From: a virus
Direction: 5' to 3' (one strand)
Virus record (IMG/VR): IMGVR_UViG_3300037587_000845
Span: 1-40,853 of that record
DNA: 40,853 bases
Shown piece by piece: positions 14,220 through 23,475 of this stretch (the stretch's first letter is position 1; every line of letters begins with the position of its first letter). The translations under genes were made by a program, and so were the position numbers. The notes beneath the pieces are model-generated. The model had not been told where the DNA came from. It saw only the letters and a list, made by a program, of their open reading frames with translations, and searched no databases.

Positions 14220-14974
14220 TACTCACCCCACTCTCCTCCTGGATTGGTAGTAGGCCCTCTCGGGGGAGGTGGCCCTGGTGTCGGTGTTGGTGTCGGTGTT
14301 GGTGCAGTCACAGGTGGCCACTTCTTCAGGATAATCTCCCCGATGGGTTCAAGTAGCTTCGCCAGATCCTGCCCGAATTGCCATCCCTGCTGTCTGTTCT
14401 GGGCACCATACTGGAGGAGAGCAGATCCTGCTCCAGCTCCCTGGCCAAACAACTGGCCAGTGGTCCCCAAGCCCGTGAGGCCAAGTGAAGCTAGGTTGGG
14501 CCCCAGTGTCCCCAGTTGAGCTGCAGCTTCGGGCCTGGCTGTGGCGAGGAGTCCAGAGATTTGACCGGGGACGATCTCCTCATCGATACGGCGAGTGAAC
14601 TCTGTAGCCCCAGCTCCCCTGGGGTTGAGGGTGCGTCCTGCGATCCGAGCCTGGCGATAGGAGTTGATGATCTGGTTGATCTCAGGAGCCAGCATCTCTG
14701 TGGCCCCTGTCTTCCCTGAGAGGATCCTCCTCCAGTAGTCCACAGCCCCCTGGGTGGTGCCTATCCCCCTTCTGAAGGCGCTGGTAGCCATGGGAGCGAG
14801 CTTCTTACCCAGACCAAGCCCTTCCCGCATCGCCTCGGTCTGCACCCCAGCTTGTTCAGCCAGAGCAGCCTCGGCTGCCTTCTCTTCCTTACCTTTGCGG
14901 CCTCCAAGCCATCCACCTACGGCAGACCCGACACCGCCAATGATTGATGGAATAAAAGGGATTATGGGAGCCAT
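14219..14974 (-). CDS. Gly-rich helical virion protein with Thr-Pro repeat tail (251 aa)
   Basis: It begins with a Gly-rich hydrophobic segment (IIPFIPSIIGGVGSAVGGWLGGRKGK), typical of phage proteins that insert into or cross the host membrane during DNA entry. The middle is helical, with Ala/Gly-rich parts (LGTLGPNLASLGLTGLGTTGQLFGQGAGAG), and the end has a TPTPTPTPGPPPP run encoded by a 12-base tandem repeat near 14278-14303. GAGGAGG precedes ATG 14974. An ejection-protein role is inferred from layout and position. Confidence 0.68.
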   Translation of the reverse strand: MAPIIPFIPSIIGGVGSAVGGWLGGRKGKEEKAAEAALAEQAGVQTEAMREGLGLGKKLAPMATSAFRRGIGTTQGAVDYWRRILSGKTGATEMLAPEINQIINSYRQARIAGRTLNPRGAGATEFTRRIDEEIVPGQISGLLATARPEAAAQLGTLGPNLASLGLTGLGTTGQLFGQGAGAGSALLQYGAQNRQQGWQFGQDLAKLLEPIGEIILKKWPPVTAPTPTPTPTPGPPPPRGPTTNPGGEWGE

Positions 14975-15360
14975 TACGACGCCTCCTCAACAGGTAAAGG
15001 GGCAGGCTCCTTAAACCAGACACGATAGGGCAACTGCTTCAACCCCCCCAGTTTGCACATCTTTCCAATACGAGAATCTTCACTGAAAACAAAGTACGGA
15101 ACATGGGTCAGGTCACCATCGCTCTCCAGAGTCTCCCGGAGCTTCAGGAAATTCACGACTCCTTTATGGGAAGGATCAATGACCATGGGCTCCATGTGCA
15201 GTTGAATCTGAAGAAACAGGGCCCCAACCAGGGTTCCATCCTCGTCTTCGGCCACAGCAACCACAGAGGAGTCCGGTCCTGGGATGGGGCCGTCCAAGTT
15301 ATCAGCCAAGGGATACAGTTTGCTCCATTCTTCGTCGGTGAGCAGACGGTAGTTAAGCAC
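14974..15360 (-). CDS. GNAT-like acetyltransferase-fold protein (128 aa)
   Basis: The strand and helix order fits the GNAT fold: N-terminal YRLLTDEEW, a strand pair SSVVAVAEDEDGTLVGALFLQ, then HMEPMVIDPSHKGVVNFLKL, where the acetyl-CoA loop (Q/R-x-x-G-x-G/A) would be. Here that loop reads PSHKGVV and is only partly conserved. Similar GNAT-like proteins occur among structural genes of other phages, with unknown target. GTG 15360 is chosen because GGAAGGGG lies 6-7 bases upstream; the longer frame from 15507 is a shadow. Confidence 0.55.
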   Translation of the reverse strand: MLNYRLLTDEEWSKLYPLADNLDGPIPGPDSSVVAVAEDEDGTLVGALFLQIQLHMEPMVIDPSHKGVVNFLKLRETLESDGDLTHVPYFVFSEDSRIGKMCKLGGLKQLPYRVWFKEPAPLPVEEAS

Positions 15361-15643
15361 TCTTGCGCCCCTTCCGTTTCTTTTTACCCCTGAACTGGGA
15401 GAGCTGGGCCTTCTTCGGTTCCTCTGCCAGGCTGAAGTGCAGGCCTTTGACATCTCTGCCCTCGAAGCGGACATTCGATCCCTTCTTAATCCCCAGCTCC
15501 ATGGCAAAGCTCTCCAGCAACAGCCTGAGCTGCTCCTCCTGGTAAGCCCTCATGGGCCGGAGCTCCGCCTCGTGAGTCTGCACCGCAGCGATATAGAGCT
15601 TCTTCTGGGTGATGGTGAGAGGCCACTTCTTTTTGTTCATCAT
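15353..15643 (-). CDS. Hypothetical helical basic protein (96 aa)
   Basis: No family recognised. A long helical region (residues 12-50, KKLYIAAVQTHEAELRPM and EEQLRLLLESFAMELGI) is followed by a short strand-rich part (VRFEGRDVKGLHFS) and a very basic tail (KKKRKGRKSA). It overlaps the fibre gene upstream by 4 bases and the GNAT-like gene downstream by 8. It could be a fibre chaperone or a small virion protein; nothing decides. Confidence 0.68.
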   Translation of the reverse strand: MMNKKKWPLTITQKKLYIAAVQTHEAELRPMRAYQEEQLRLLLESFAMELGIKKGSNVRFEGRDVKGLHFSLAEEPKKAQLSQFRGKKKRKGRKSA

Positions 15644-17034
15644 TGCAGTAACCCGTAACTTTGCAGGTCCGCTATCAGTGTCCCGAGGACGTCAGCCAGC
15701 TCAGCCACCGAAGTGGCGTCGGCGTCGTAGGTCCTGTCCGCGACCACGTTGGTTATAGTATACGCTGCCGTCTGCACGACAGGAGCTGCGCCGTAGAACC
15801 CAAGCAGGGTGCCGGTATGCTCGAAGTCAATCACCGAAGTGAGACCAGCGTCGACCTTGATGGCATAGTTGGCGACTCCCTCAGTGGGGGCATTCACCAC
15901 ATGGAGGGTGGCAGCGATGGTGGCTGTGCTTCCGCCTACCAGGGTGATGTTGGGTTCCACCAGGCGCAGTTGACTGATGGCGGCAATGACCTCAGCCCCG
16001 CCCTGGGTGGAGATGCTGGCGTTCAGTCCCTGGCCGGTGAGGAAGGCTGTGTCTCCAGTAAAGCCTGTGAGGGTGGAGTCCAGGAACATATTGGCTGCAA
16101 AGTTGGAGGTCCCGTCAGAGACCAGAGAGCCCGTGAAGTTGTACTGGATGTGGCCCAGAGCAGAAGATCCTATGATATTGCCCAGGACTGCAAGATTGGC
16201 GTGGACGGTGGTTTGGCCTGTAGCTCCGCTGAAAGACATCACTGTGCCTGTTGGAGAACCGCCGATGATAGAAAGAAAGGAGTTGGCTTGGTTGTTCCCA
16301 TTGAGAGTAAAGCTCCAGTTCGCCCCTGCACCATTACTCACTTTGAAGCGGGCACCACTCCCGATCCCACCCGCAGCATTGAAACAACTAACCTCAGCGA
16401 TCCCTGGGTTGCCCACGGATTGGAAGAAGACAAAGCCGATGGAGTCAGTGCCGATATGGTCAGCATTCCAGAGAGTCATGTTCTTGGTCTGGACCGCAGG
16501 GGCTCCATTCCCTCCCGACGCTGCGGAGATATAGGCATTACGCCATTTGGTGTCAAACTGGGCACTGCCAGAGTTGCCGAGAAAGTTGGCCCCTGAGCCT
16601 AGGTTAAAAGCGGCCCCGTTGGAGCGAAAGATCCCCGTGTCACCAGCAGTGTAGTCGGCGCTTATAGACGCCCCTATACCTACTGGGATGTCGATGCCCA
16701 CGAGCACCCTGTTGGTTCCGCTGGCCTCGATGGGGGAGAGCCACTGGACGCCAGAGGACAGGTTCTCCTCCCAGAGAGGGATGGTGTGAGGGGTCTGCTC
16801 TCCCCCGTCGCCACCGATCAGGTTGATGATGTTGATGGGGTGGGAGCCGGTGGACTCCAACTGATCTCTGATGTCACCGATGGTCAGAGGCCCCTCGGCC
16901 ACCTTCTTGTCCATCTTGTTGAGCTCGGTCCTGAGCTGATAGACGTCATCAAAGAGACGGTAAATGGACTGCTCGGCATCGGCAGGGATGACGCCAGTGA
17001 GGTTGGGGTAGAAGCGCCCTGTTCTCTGGGGCAT
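15640..17034 (-). CDS. Virion tail fibre or spike (464 aa)
   Basis: The N-terminal 70 residues (QSIYRLFDDVYQLRTELNKMDKKV) form a helical virion-attachment module seen on many phage fibres. Residues 90-400 are beta-rich, Gly/Ser/Asn-rich fibre sequence (NLGSGANFLGNSGSAQF and similar). The last 85 residues, with an APTEGVANYAI block and a terminal AELADVLGTLIADLQSYGLLQ helix, are shared with the exported 906-residue protein at 28167-30887. The C-terminal helix probably trimerises. Role in host recognition is inferred from the fibre pattern. Confidence 0.75.
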   Translation of the reverse strand: MPQRTGRFYPNLTGVIPADAEQSIYRLFDDVYQLRTELNKMDKKVAEGPLTIGDIRDQLESTGSHPINIINLIGGDGGEQTPHTIPLWEENLSSGVQWLSPIEASGTNRVLVGIDIPVGIGASISADYTAGDTGIFRSNGAAFNLGSGANFLGNSGSAQFDTKWRNAYISAASGGNGAPAVQTKNMTLWNADHIGTDSIGFVFFQSVGNPGIAEVSCFNAAGGIGSGARFKVSNGAGANWSFTLNGNNQANSFLSIIGGSPTGTVMSFSGATGQTTVHANLAVLGNIIGSSALGHIQYNFTGSLVSDGTSNFAANMFLDSTLTGFTGDTAFLTGQGLNASISTQGGAEVIAAISQLRLVEPNITLVGGSTATIAATLHVVNAPTEGVANYAIKVDAGLTSVIDFEHTGTLLGFYGAAPVVQTAAYTITNVVADRTYDADATSVAELADVLGTLIADLQSYGLLQ

Positions 17035-20000
17035 TAGATCAGCGCCCCCACTCTGAAGGACTCACCACCGAAGGGGTGCGCCGTCTGGTACTCATCCGCG
17101 CTGTCCCACTGCTTCACCTTGACCTCGCAGTCCTTGACGTAGAGCCTGAAGCCCTCGTCTGACTCCAGCCGGTAGGAGAAGATCTTGGCCTTCATGACAG
17201 GGAGGATAACGTAGCGCTTCTTCAGCTCTCCCTTCGTGGAATTCACAGTCACAGTCCGCTCCTCCCCGTCGAAGGTGATGGTCATCAGCACCTCTGATGT
17301 TGCCTCTATGGCAATCTGGGCTGATCTCAAATGTTGAAAACCAGTCAGGCCATGGGACGTAGGCTGTGTCTGGTAAAAGCGGACCAGCTCAGGGGAAGGC
17401 TCCCAGATCCAGTCGAAACTGAAGAGTCTCCAGTCCGCAGCGTCTATGGGGAGCAGTCTCACCTGGTGGGCATGGAAGGGAGTCTCGAAGCTGACGGGCT
17501 TACGGATCCTCCCATCATGGTTCACAGTGAGGAGAGGGCCATCCTGGTCGTTGTCAAACTGAACCCGGATCCGGCGATCCACTCCTTTGGTATCTGCTTC
17601 GAGGAGAAGCCCTTGAAAGAACTTGTCCCCAGGCTCTCTGGCATCGTAGTAATCCCCTGCCCTGAGAGTGACATCCACGGGCCGGGGGAGCACCGAGCGT
17701 TCCCATAGAAAGAGTTTGATGAGATTCTGGGAGGACCAGGAGAGATCGAGCGAAAGATTGCGCCCGAGCTCCCCCTTGCCGTCATTGATATCGATGATGC
17801 TGTCATCGCGGATGTCGAGATCGAAGGTCTTGACGCCGACAATTCTGGAGTGCTCGTCGAGAGCCACCTCAGCCTCCAAAGAGATGTTGTCGGTGTCTGC
17901 CTCCACATACACATCCCCATAGCGCTTGCGGGACCTGGCATCCCCCTCGTTGCGGGAGGCGGTGCGGACCTGGCATTCGATATCCACAGGGATTGGGGTA
18001 GGCCCCGAAAGACCGAAGTCTGCTTGGCCGGTCAGTTGGAGAAGCCGGTTCTCTGTCCCAGGGGTATCGGCTCCCATGAAGATCCCATGGACCCCTAAAC
18101 CTTCATCTCCGTAGTGGGTGGACACTCCCCTGACCTCGCCCTCCACAATGTACTCGTCGTAGAACCATCCCGCCCAGCGAGTGTCATAGACGAGAGTCCG
18201 GCTGACACCATCGGGGCCATCAGGAGTCACCCTGTAGTCGAAGTAAAGGTACTTGTCATAGTAGGCCAGGCGCAGCTTGGAGTCCTGAGAGAAGTCGGGG
18301 GTGAGGATCTCGTTGACGTCCTCTCCAGGCTGCCCTTCATGGGGGAACAGGGGATAGAGGTCGGCATCGGTGATGCTAACAGGCTCGCCCCCTACGGTCT
18401 CGTAGATGCCGTCCTTGGCTCCAAACCAGATCTTGGGCCCCACTGCCAGGAACCAGCGAGAGAACATGCCCTTGCCGTTGGGGACCTCCACCCACTTGAA
18501 GAGCGACTCCTCGTTGAAGGCCGGGTAGAGAGCGAACATGCGCTCAGTGCTCCAGACGTAGGACCGCCCGTTGTACATCACCCCGTTCATCAGAGGCTCT
18601 GAAGGGGAGGTGATCTCTATCTTGTGGGTCTCAGTGGTGGAGTCCGGCGAGTTCTGTTTGGTGAAGTAGAGGACACCTGGGTTGTTGGGATCCCCACAGG
18701 CGAAAGTGAACCCTTCAAAGGGCCCCCATAGAGCTGGGAGAGGTACTCCTTGAACGACAGGCTCGAAGATATTCCAGCCGACAGCCCCCTGGTTGCCAGC
18801 GTTCCTTACGAGCTCCACCGAATTGTAGAAGGGGTCCAGGTTGCCTGGAGGCTCGTCGATCACCCTGTAAATGGCGAAGGGGACACCGTCGATGTGAATG
18901 ACCGTACCTGGAGCCAGCCTCCTGTCAAAGGCGAGAGTGTCAGCTTCGAGTGTGGTCCCTGACACACTGACCGTAGTGCCGCTGATGGGCTGGCCTACGA
19001 TGGGCCAGAGCCTGAAGTTATCGTTGCGGACAGTAGGGTTGGCGACGATATCCTCGTCCTTGAAGTTGTCTTTGAAGGCAGGGTTTACCGCGCCTCCAAC
19101 CGTGTAGAGTCCGCTTCCAACAGACCCCACCAGTTCCAACGTGGTGGGAGTGGCGTTGGCGGTAATGAAGAAGCCGTTGGCGTCCAGGTTTCCCCCTACC
19201 CCTTCGACGTGGACGAAGGTTCCATCAGGTATCGAGTGAGAAGGAGCCAGCCCCTGGATGGTGAGGACGATGGGGATGGCGTTTGTGGCGTCGGTAATTA
19301 TGCGCTCCCTGAAGTTGTCAACCGAGCCAAGGAAGTGCCACTCCAGCAATCCCCCCCCAAAGCGGGAGACATCCAGCTTGTCCACTTGCTCTGCCGTGAA
19401 GGTGGAAATGGAAGTGATTCCAGGGAGCCGTACATTCACCTCCTGTCGGACAGGAGTAACCCCGCTTCTGAGGGGCGTGCTGTTGTTGCTGACGGTTCCA
19501 GTGATCGACACCCGAGAGCGGTATCGATAGATGTAAGGGAAGCCGAAATTCCCGAGAAAGGGATTTTTGCCTCCCCCCAGCCACCAGGAATCCACATCCA
19601 CGGTGAGAGAGGTCTCCTCCTCCGAAGAGAGCTCGACCCTGAATGCATTTGCGTCTTTGAGTGTTTTGGTGAAGTCAGTGCCAACTCGAATAGCGTCTCT
19701 TACTCTGAAGATCAGCTCCTGCCAGGAGTCATCTCCTGTGTTGATCTGGGACTGGCCGGGGGCTGTGGGATCCACTACACCTGGGCCCACAGACTGTCGT
19801 TGAAGCCGAGCAATCTCTGCAAGGATGCCCGCCCTGAACTCCTCCCCAGCTTCAAAGGTATCTGGGTTGAAGCCCTGGAGGTTTCCAAAGATCAGATCGG
19901 CATCGAAGGCCTCATTGAACGACTCGTTGTACTGCCTCAGGAGATCATCTATGGTCGGCTGGTTCGAGATGCCTCTGGTAATAACGTCGTCCCTTTGAGT

Positions 20001-21368
20001 GACAAAGGTAGTGGCTCCAGCAATGGCAGGGGTCAGATCATCTGGCCTGAAAGGGAAGACGAAATAGTTTCGCTTGAAGGTGCCGTCATCGATATCAATG
20101 AGGATCCTTCCTTCCCCAAGCAGATTGAGGGAGCTGAACCTGAGAGAGATATGGAAGACATCGTTGGACTGAGTAACAAGCCCTGTTTCAATATCGGACA
20201 GATCCAAAGCAAAGCCGCTGCGAGTAAGAGTCCCCACCTTCGAGATGTCAGTGAAAGCAAAGACGGACCTCATGGCGGTGCCGTCCAGGGCATCTGCACC
20301 GTGAGGATTGGTGAAGAATGCTCTGAAGGAGGCCTTGGCAACCACAGAACCCCCAGGCACATGGGTGATGGTTGTCTGCACCCGTACTGAGCTGGTGCCG
20401 TCAGGGCCTATGCTGGCAGAGAGGACTCTCACATGCTCCGTACCACTGAGAAACAGCAGGCTGTCTCGCCTGATCCCCTCAATGGGGGTCTCAAATACGA
20501 TGGAGCAGAAGCTGGCCTGCTGCAGGGTGTTGTCATAGAGGATGTTGGCAATAGTCGTCGGGGTGGTGGCGAAGCTGATGCTCTGGAGAGTGATATTCTC
20601 CTCGTTCCCTCCACCTGAATCGACCACGATACGCATCCCCTCTTGGATGTTGACGATAGATGCAGGCTCTACTAGGGCCCAGCCACTGGTGCGGAAGTCG
20701 TCGGTGAGGATGGTTGCGATGGTAGTACTGACCCTGACCAACGTGGTGGGAGTGCCTGCGATGGGGCCCGCAGTCCAGTTTGCCTGCAGAGCGGCATCAT
20801 TAACGTACTCGAAGGTGTCGATGTCTTTGTACTTGGGCTCTTCCAGCTCTGCCCTGGGCTGCCGGGGAGGGGTATCCAGCCCAATAAAGTGAGACAAGCC
20901 GTCCTGCCGGATCTTCCTCATCAGGGTACTGTCTCCGACGTACATCCAGGGGCGAGGGGAGTTGATGGGGCGCAGAGGAACAAAGGCCACGGGCTCCCCT
21001 GAGAAGCCAGCATCGGCTATCGCCATGGTGGTCTTGCCGAATAGCACACGACCTGCCGCCTGGACGAGTCGAGTGAAGTCGCCCACGATCTCATCATTGA
21101 GACGGCGAATGGTGTTGGTGACCCTGTTGCCCGTGGCCACCCCAAAGGCCCCAGCCACATCGACCACACCTGGGCGAGGCTGCAAGAAGTCCCGATAGGC
21201 TCGGAGGTTCTTCAAGAAGGGGTACTTCGCATCCGGCAGATTGTCCACAGGACTGGTCAGGTTCAGGCCACGGCAGATGAACCTCTCAGCAATCCGGTCA
21301 TAGGTCTGCTGATCCCGGCCTCCCAGGAGGTTAGTGAGTTCTGCTCTGACGCTGGTGCCGCTACCCAC
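17034..21368 (-). CDS. Very large tail hub / nozzle-like protein (1444 aa)
   Basis: The N-terminus (RGLNLTSPVDNLPDAKYPFLKNLRAYRDFLQPRPGVV) matches the opening of phage tail-hub proteins related to T7 gp12 and P22 gp10, which start with 'G.nl.....lp...f..l.N.R....g.l..R.G'. From about 850 to 1130 there are repeated short strands (TFACGDPNNPGVLYF; SYVWSTERMFALYP; IWFGAKDGIYETVG; LRLAYYDKYLYFDY), a beta-propeller-like pattern. The protein is roughly twice the length of T7 gp12, with extra beta domains in the middle. GTG 21368 follows AGGAGG and overlaps the previous stop. The hub assignment is inference from pattern and position. Confidence 0.65.
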   Translation of the reverse strand: MGSGTSVRAELTNLLGGRDQQTYDRIAERFICRGLNLTSPVDNLPDAKYPFLKNLRAYRDFLQPRPGVVDVAGAFGVATGNRVTNTIRRLNDEIVGDFTRLVQAAGRVLFGKTTMAIADAGFSGEPVAFVPLRPINSPRPWMYVGDSTLMRKIRQDGLSHFIGLDTPPRQPRAELEEPKYKDIDTFEYVNDAALQANWTAGPIAGTPTTLVRVSTTIATILTDDFRTSGWALVEPASIVNIQEGMRIVVDSGGGNEENITLQSISFATTPTTIANILYDNTLQQASFCSIVFETPIEGIRRDSLLFLSGTEHVRVLSASIGPDGTSSVRVQTTITHVPGGSVVAKASFRAFFTNPHGADALDGTAMRSVFAFTDISKVGTLTRSGFALDLSDIETGLVTQSNDVFHISLRFSSLNLLGEGRILIDIDDGTFKRNYFVFPFRPDDLTPAIAGATTFVTQRDDVITRGISNQPTIDDLLRQYNESFNEAFDADLIFGNLQGFNPDTFEAGEEFRAGILAEIARLQRQSVGPGVVDPTAPGQSQINTGDDSWQELIFRVRDAIRVGTDFTKTLKDANAFRVELSSEEETSLTVDVDSWWLGGGKNPFLGNFGFPYIYRYRSRVSITGTVSNNSTPLRSGVTPVRQEVNVRLPGITSISTFTAEQVDKLDVSRFGGGLLEWHFLGSVDNFRERIITDATNAIPIVLTIQGLAPSHSIPDGTFVHVEGVGGNLDANGFFITANATPTTLELVGSVGSGLYTVGGAVNPAFKDNFKDEDIVANPTVRNDNFRLWPIVGQPISGTTVSVSGTTLEADTLAFDRRLAPGTVIHIDGVPFAIYRVIDEPPGNLDPFYNSVELVRNAGNQGAVGWNIFEPVVQGVPLPALWGPFEGFTFACGDPNNPGVLYFTKQNSPDSTTETHKIEITSPSEPLMNGVMYNGRSYVWSTERMFALYPAFNEESLFKWVEVPNGKGMFSRWFLAVGPKIWFGAKDGIYETVGGEPVSITDADLYPLFPHEGQPGEDVNEILTPDFSQDSKLRLAYYDKYLYFDYRVTPDGPDGVSRTLVYDTRWAGWFYDEYIVEGEVRGVSTHYGDEGLGVHGIFMGADTPGTENRLLQLTGQADFGLSGPTPIPVDIECQVRTASRNEGDARSRKRYGDVYVEADTDNISLEAEVALDEHSRIVGVKTFDLDIRDDSIIDINDGKGELGRNLSLDLSWSSQNLIKLFLWERSVLPRPVDVTLRAGDYYDAREPGDKFFQGLLLEADTKGVDRRIRVQFDNDQDGPLLTVNHDGRIRKPVSFETPFHAHQVRLLPIDAADWRLFSFDWIWEPSPELVRFYQTQPTSHGLTGFQHLRSAQIAIEATSEVLMTITFDGEERTVTVNSTKGELKKRYVILPVMKAKIFSYRLESDEGFRLYVKDCEVKVKQWDSADEYQTAHPFGGESFRVGALI

Positions 21369-22710
21369 GGGCTGCCTCCTCTTCTGGAGCTGACGGTGTC
21401 TCCCTTGGCCTATCCATCTCTTCTCTGCGGCTGATGGCGAACATGTTGGCGATAGAGCCTGCCGTCTCCGCTGCCATGAGCTGGTTGCGTAGAACAGCCT
21501 GGGTGAGGAACTCGGTAGCTTGCCACTGAGTCAAATCGAATTCCTTCCCCCCGATTTTAAAGGTGGCCAGATGCTGAGCGTAGGAGAGTATTCCGTTGAG
21601 GGACTCTCTGCCGATCTCAATGAAGTCATCGCCGTTGACAGGAACAATAGTTTTACGAACCACGTCCAGCTCTATCGTGAAGACCCCATCTATGATCGGG
21701 GAGAGAGCAACCAGGTTGTACCCGGCCGTCACCAGAATGTCAGGGTCAGGGCCCAAGGGCCCGTCCTGCCAGTTCACCCTGAAGGCGTCCAGATTGTTAA
21801 GGGAATCCACCAGGACAGGAGTCCCGTTGATCTTAGCCTGGATGATTGCGGGGAGGGCCTTAGCTACCTGCAACCCAGCCTGATATCTCTGCTCACAGAA
21901 CTGAGCTCTCAGATCACGAGACTGTCCGCTTTTGGCCAGGAGGTCCGCCATGGCTCCCCACTTGATGATCCAAGCCAGGTCATCGGGAATCCCCAGAGGA
22001 ACCCCCACAGAGGGATCTAGGGCAGCTCCTGACTGCACTACGATGAGGTCCAGCTGAGCCGGAATACCAGTAGGGGGAGGCAAGAGCTGGATGGTGATGG
22101 GCGGAGTAGCCGTCACACTGTAGGCAATTGGAGGATTCGCTCCAGCGGGCCAGGACTGATCGAAGGCAGTCATGTTCCACTCGTCCTCCCTCCAGAGCTG
22201 GAAGTTCAGACTGTCAGAGTCCCGGTTCCAGACCAGGCGCCTGACATCGATCACATTGTCAGGAAGGTCCTCCCGGTCCCCAGTGACTGAAGCTTGCTGG
22301 AAGCGAGTAACCCGCACTCCCGTCTCAGCCAGGAACTGGTCCCGGCGCTGCTGCAGAGCGTTGGTGAGGTCGTCAATATCGAACTGTTCTGTCCCCGCCC
22401 AGGAGTCAGCTGAAGGAGGCTCCAGGAAGTGGTTCTGGATGTCCACGATCAGATCCCGGTCAGTTATGGAGTAGCCCAGCAGGGTGGTGAGGGCTGCATT
22501 GACTGAGGTGATGTCATAGAAGTTCTGGAATTGGATCGTGTCGAAGGTGGCCTGCTCTCTCCAGAAGCTGGTGAGGGAACCGTAGACCCGCAAGGACTCC
22601 CGGAGGTATCCATCCAGCTCGTCAGACGGCCAGAAGACTTGATCGGGATCGCTGAGACGAGCCGACAGCAGATCTCTGAGCTGAGTCAGGGTGGTATGCG
22701 TGTAGGGCAT
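21361..22710 (-). CDS. Tail / connector-complex protein (449 aa)
   Basis: The opening TLTQLRDLLSARLSDPDQVFWPSDELDGYLRESLRVYGSLTSFWR follows the pattern of phage head-completion or tail-connector proteins ('L..L...l.D....fW.d.El...l.eslr....l...wr'). A central part is strand-rich (PPITIQLLPPPTGIPAQLDLIVV), and the C-terminus is helical and charged. It sits between the smaller adaptor-type protein and the giant hub. Exact structural position is not determined. Confidence 0.62.
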   Translation of the reverse strand: MPYTHTTLTQLRDLLSARLSDPDQVFWPSDELDGYLRESLRVYGSLTSFWREQATFDTIQFQNFYDITSVNAALTTLLGYSITDRDLIVDIQNHFLEPPSADSWAGTEQFDIDDLTNALQQRRDQFLAETGVRVTRFQQASVTGDREDLPDNVIDVRRLVWNRDSDSLNFQLWREDEWNMTAFDQSWPAGANPPIAYSVTATPPITIQLLPPPTGIPAQLDLIVVQSGAALDPSVGVPLGIPDDLAWIIKWGAMADLLAKSGQSRDLRAQFCEQRYQAGLQVAKALPAIIQAKINGTPVLVDSLNNLDAFRVNWQDGPLGPDPDILVTAGYNLVALSPIIDGVFTIELDVVRKTIVPVNGDDFIEIGRESLNGILSYAQHLATFKIGGKEFDLTQWQATEFLTQAVLRNQLMAAETAGSIANMFAISRREEMDRPRETPSAPEEEAARG

Positions 22711-22718
22711 TCATTTCC

Positions 22719-23267
22719 TCAACCAAAGAGATAGGTCAGTCGGGCAAGCACGGGGGCGTTGTCCGCCTCAACATCCAAAGTGTCTCCATTGCCAGGGGTA
22801 GTCCAGGCCACTATTCCGTTGGGGAAGATGGCAAGCTCCGCGCCTCCAGGATTAATTTGAAGCTCAGGGTTCCCTGTTCCTTCAATCCAGCCCGACAGCG
22901 CAGCACCCCCCGTGGCGGGGTTGACCGTATAGAAATTCCCTGTGACAGGATCGTCCAGGTTCTCGAAGAGGATCGCCCGCAAGCTGCTGTTGGCAGGGTC
23001 ACTGGAGGGCGCTTCATCACCGAGAGCTCCCAACGGGTCCGTAGAAGCTAACTGGATAGGGTTGGTACTGGCGGGGATCGTGAACTCGGCAGTAAAGGCC
23101 CCAAGTGCTTGCCTCGCCCCTGAGCCATTCTGGACAGCCTGAGCCACCAGGTGGTCGTACCTATCCAGGCCGGAGAAGTCACCCCCTCCCCCTCCGTCCT
23201 GGATCCTGGATATGGTGGTGCGTATCTCAGCCCTGATGAGAGCTGAGAGAGTGTCTTGAATCGCCAT
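22719..23267 (-). CDS. Hypothetical structural protein (182 aa)
   Basis: A helical N-terminus (SALIRAEIRTTISRIQ), a Gly-rich hinge (GGGGGDFSGLDRYD) and a beta-rich remainder (GAFTAEFTIPASTNPIQLAS; AELAIFPNGIVAWTT) suggest a small virion or tail-attached protein. Its terminal strand ends at LTYLFG. Its ATG joins the preceding stop as TGATG. No family recognised. Confidence 0.65.
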   Translation of the reverse strand: MAIQDTLSALIRAEIRTTISRIQDGGGGGDFSGLDRYDHLVAQAVQNGSGARQALGAFTAEFTIPASTNPIQLASTDPLGALGDEAPSSDPANSSLRAILFENLDDPVTGNFYTVNPATGGAALSGWIEGTGNPELQINPGGAELAIFPNGIVAWTTPGNGDTLDVEADNAPVLARLTYLFG

Positions 23268-23458
23268 CAGTAGGACTGCTTAGAAGGAGGCTTAGGCCCG
23301 CCGACGTTTCCATCAATGACCTTCTCAGGAGGGCCACCGGCTCCGGGGGAGCGCGGAGGATACCCTTTGACGCCGTCATACACTCCTGCGCCACCTTTGC
23401 CACTTCCAATCGCAGACTCGTTGGGGGAGATGATCACCCCACCTTTCTTGTGAGACAT
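23267..23458 (-). CDS. Small Gly/Pro/Lys-rich protein (63 aa)
   Basis: The composition is low-complexity (SGKGGAGVYDG, PPRSPGAGGPPEK) with no predicted fold. AAAAGGAG lies about 6 bases before ATG 23458, which supports real expression. Similar tiny Gly/Lys-rich proteins lie near the scaffold (27761-27958). Function unknown. Confidence 0.65.
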   Translation of the reverse strand: MSHKKGGVIISPNESAIGSGKGGAGVYDGVKGYPPRSPGAGGPPEKVIDGNVGGPKPPSKQSY

Positions 23459-23475
23459 GTTTGCTCCTTTTCCGC

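Noticed and set aside
14278-14303. Short tandem repeat as a possible CRISPR or origin iteron
   Set aside because: It is a 12-base repeat within coding sequence that encodes Thr-Pro units; there are no spacers and no AT-rich region.
15661-16596. Long + strand open frame opposite the virion fibre
   Set aside because: No recognisable domain, no ribosome binding site, and it runs against the whole late arm; treated as a shadow.
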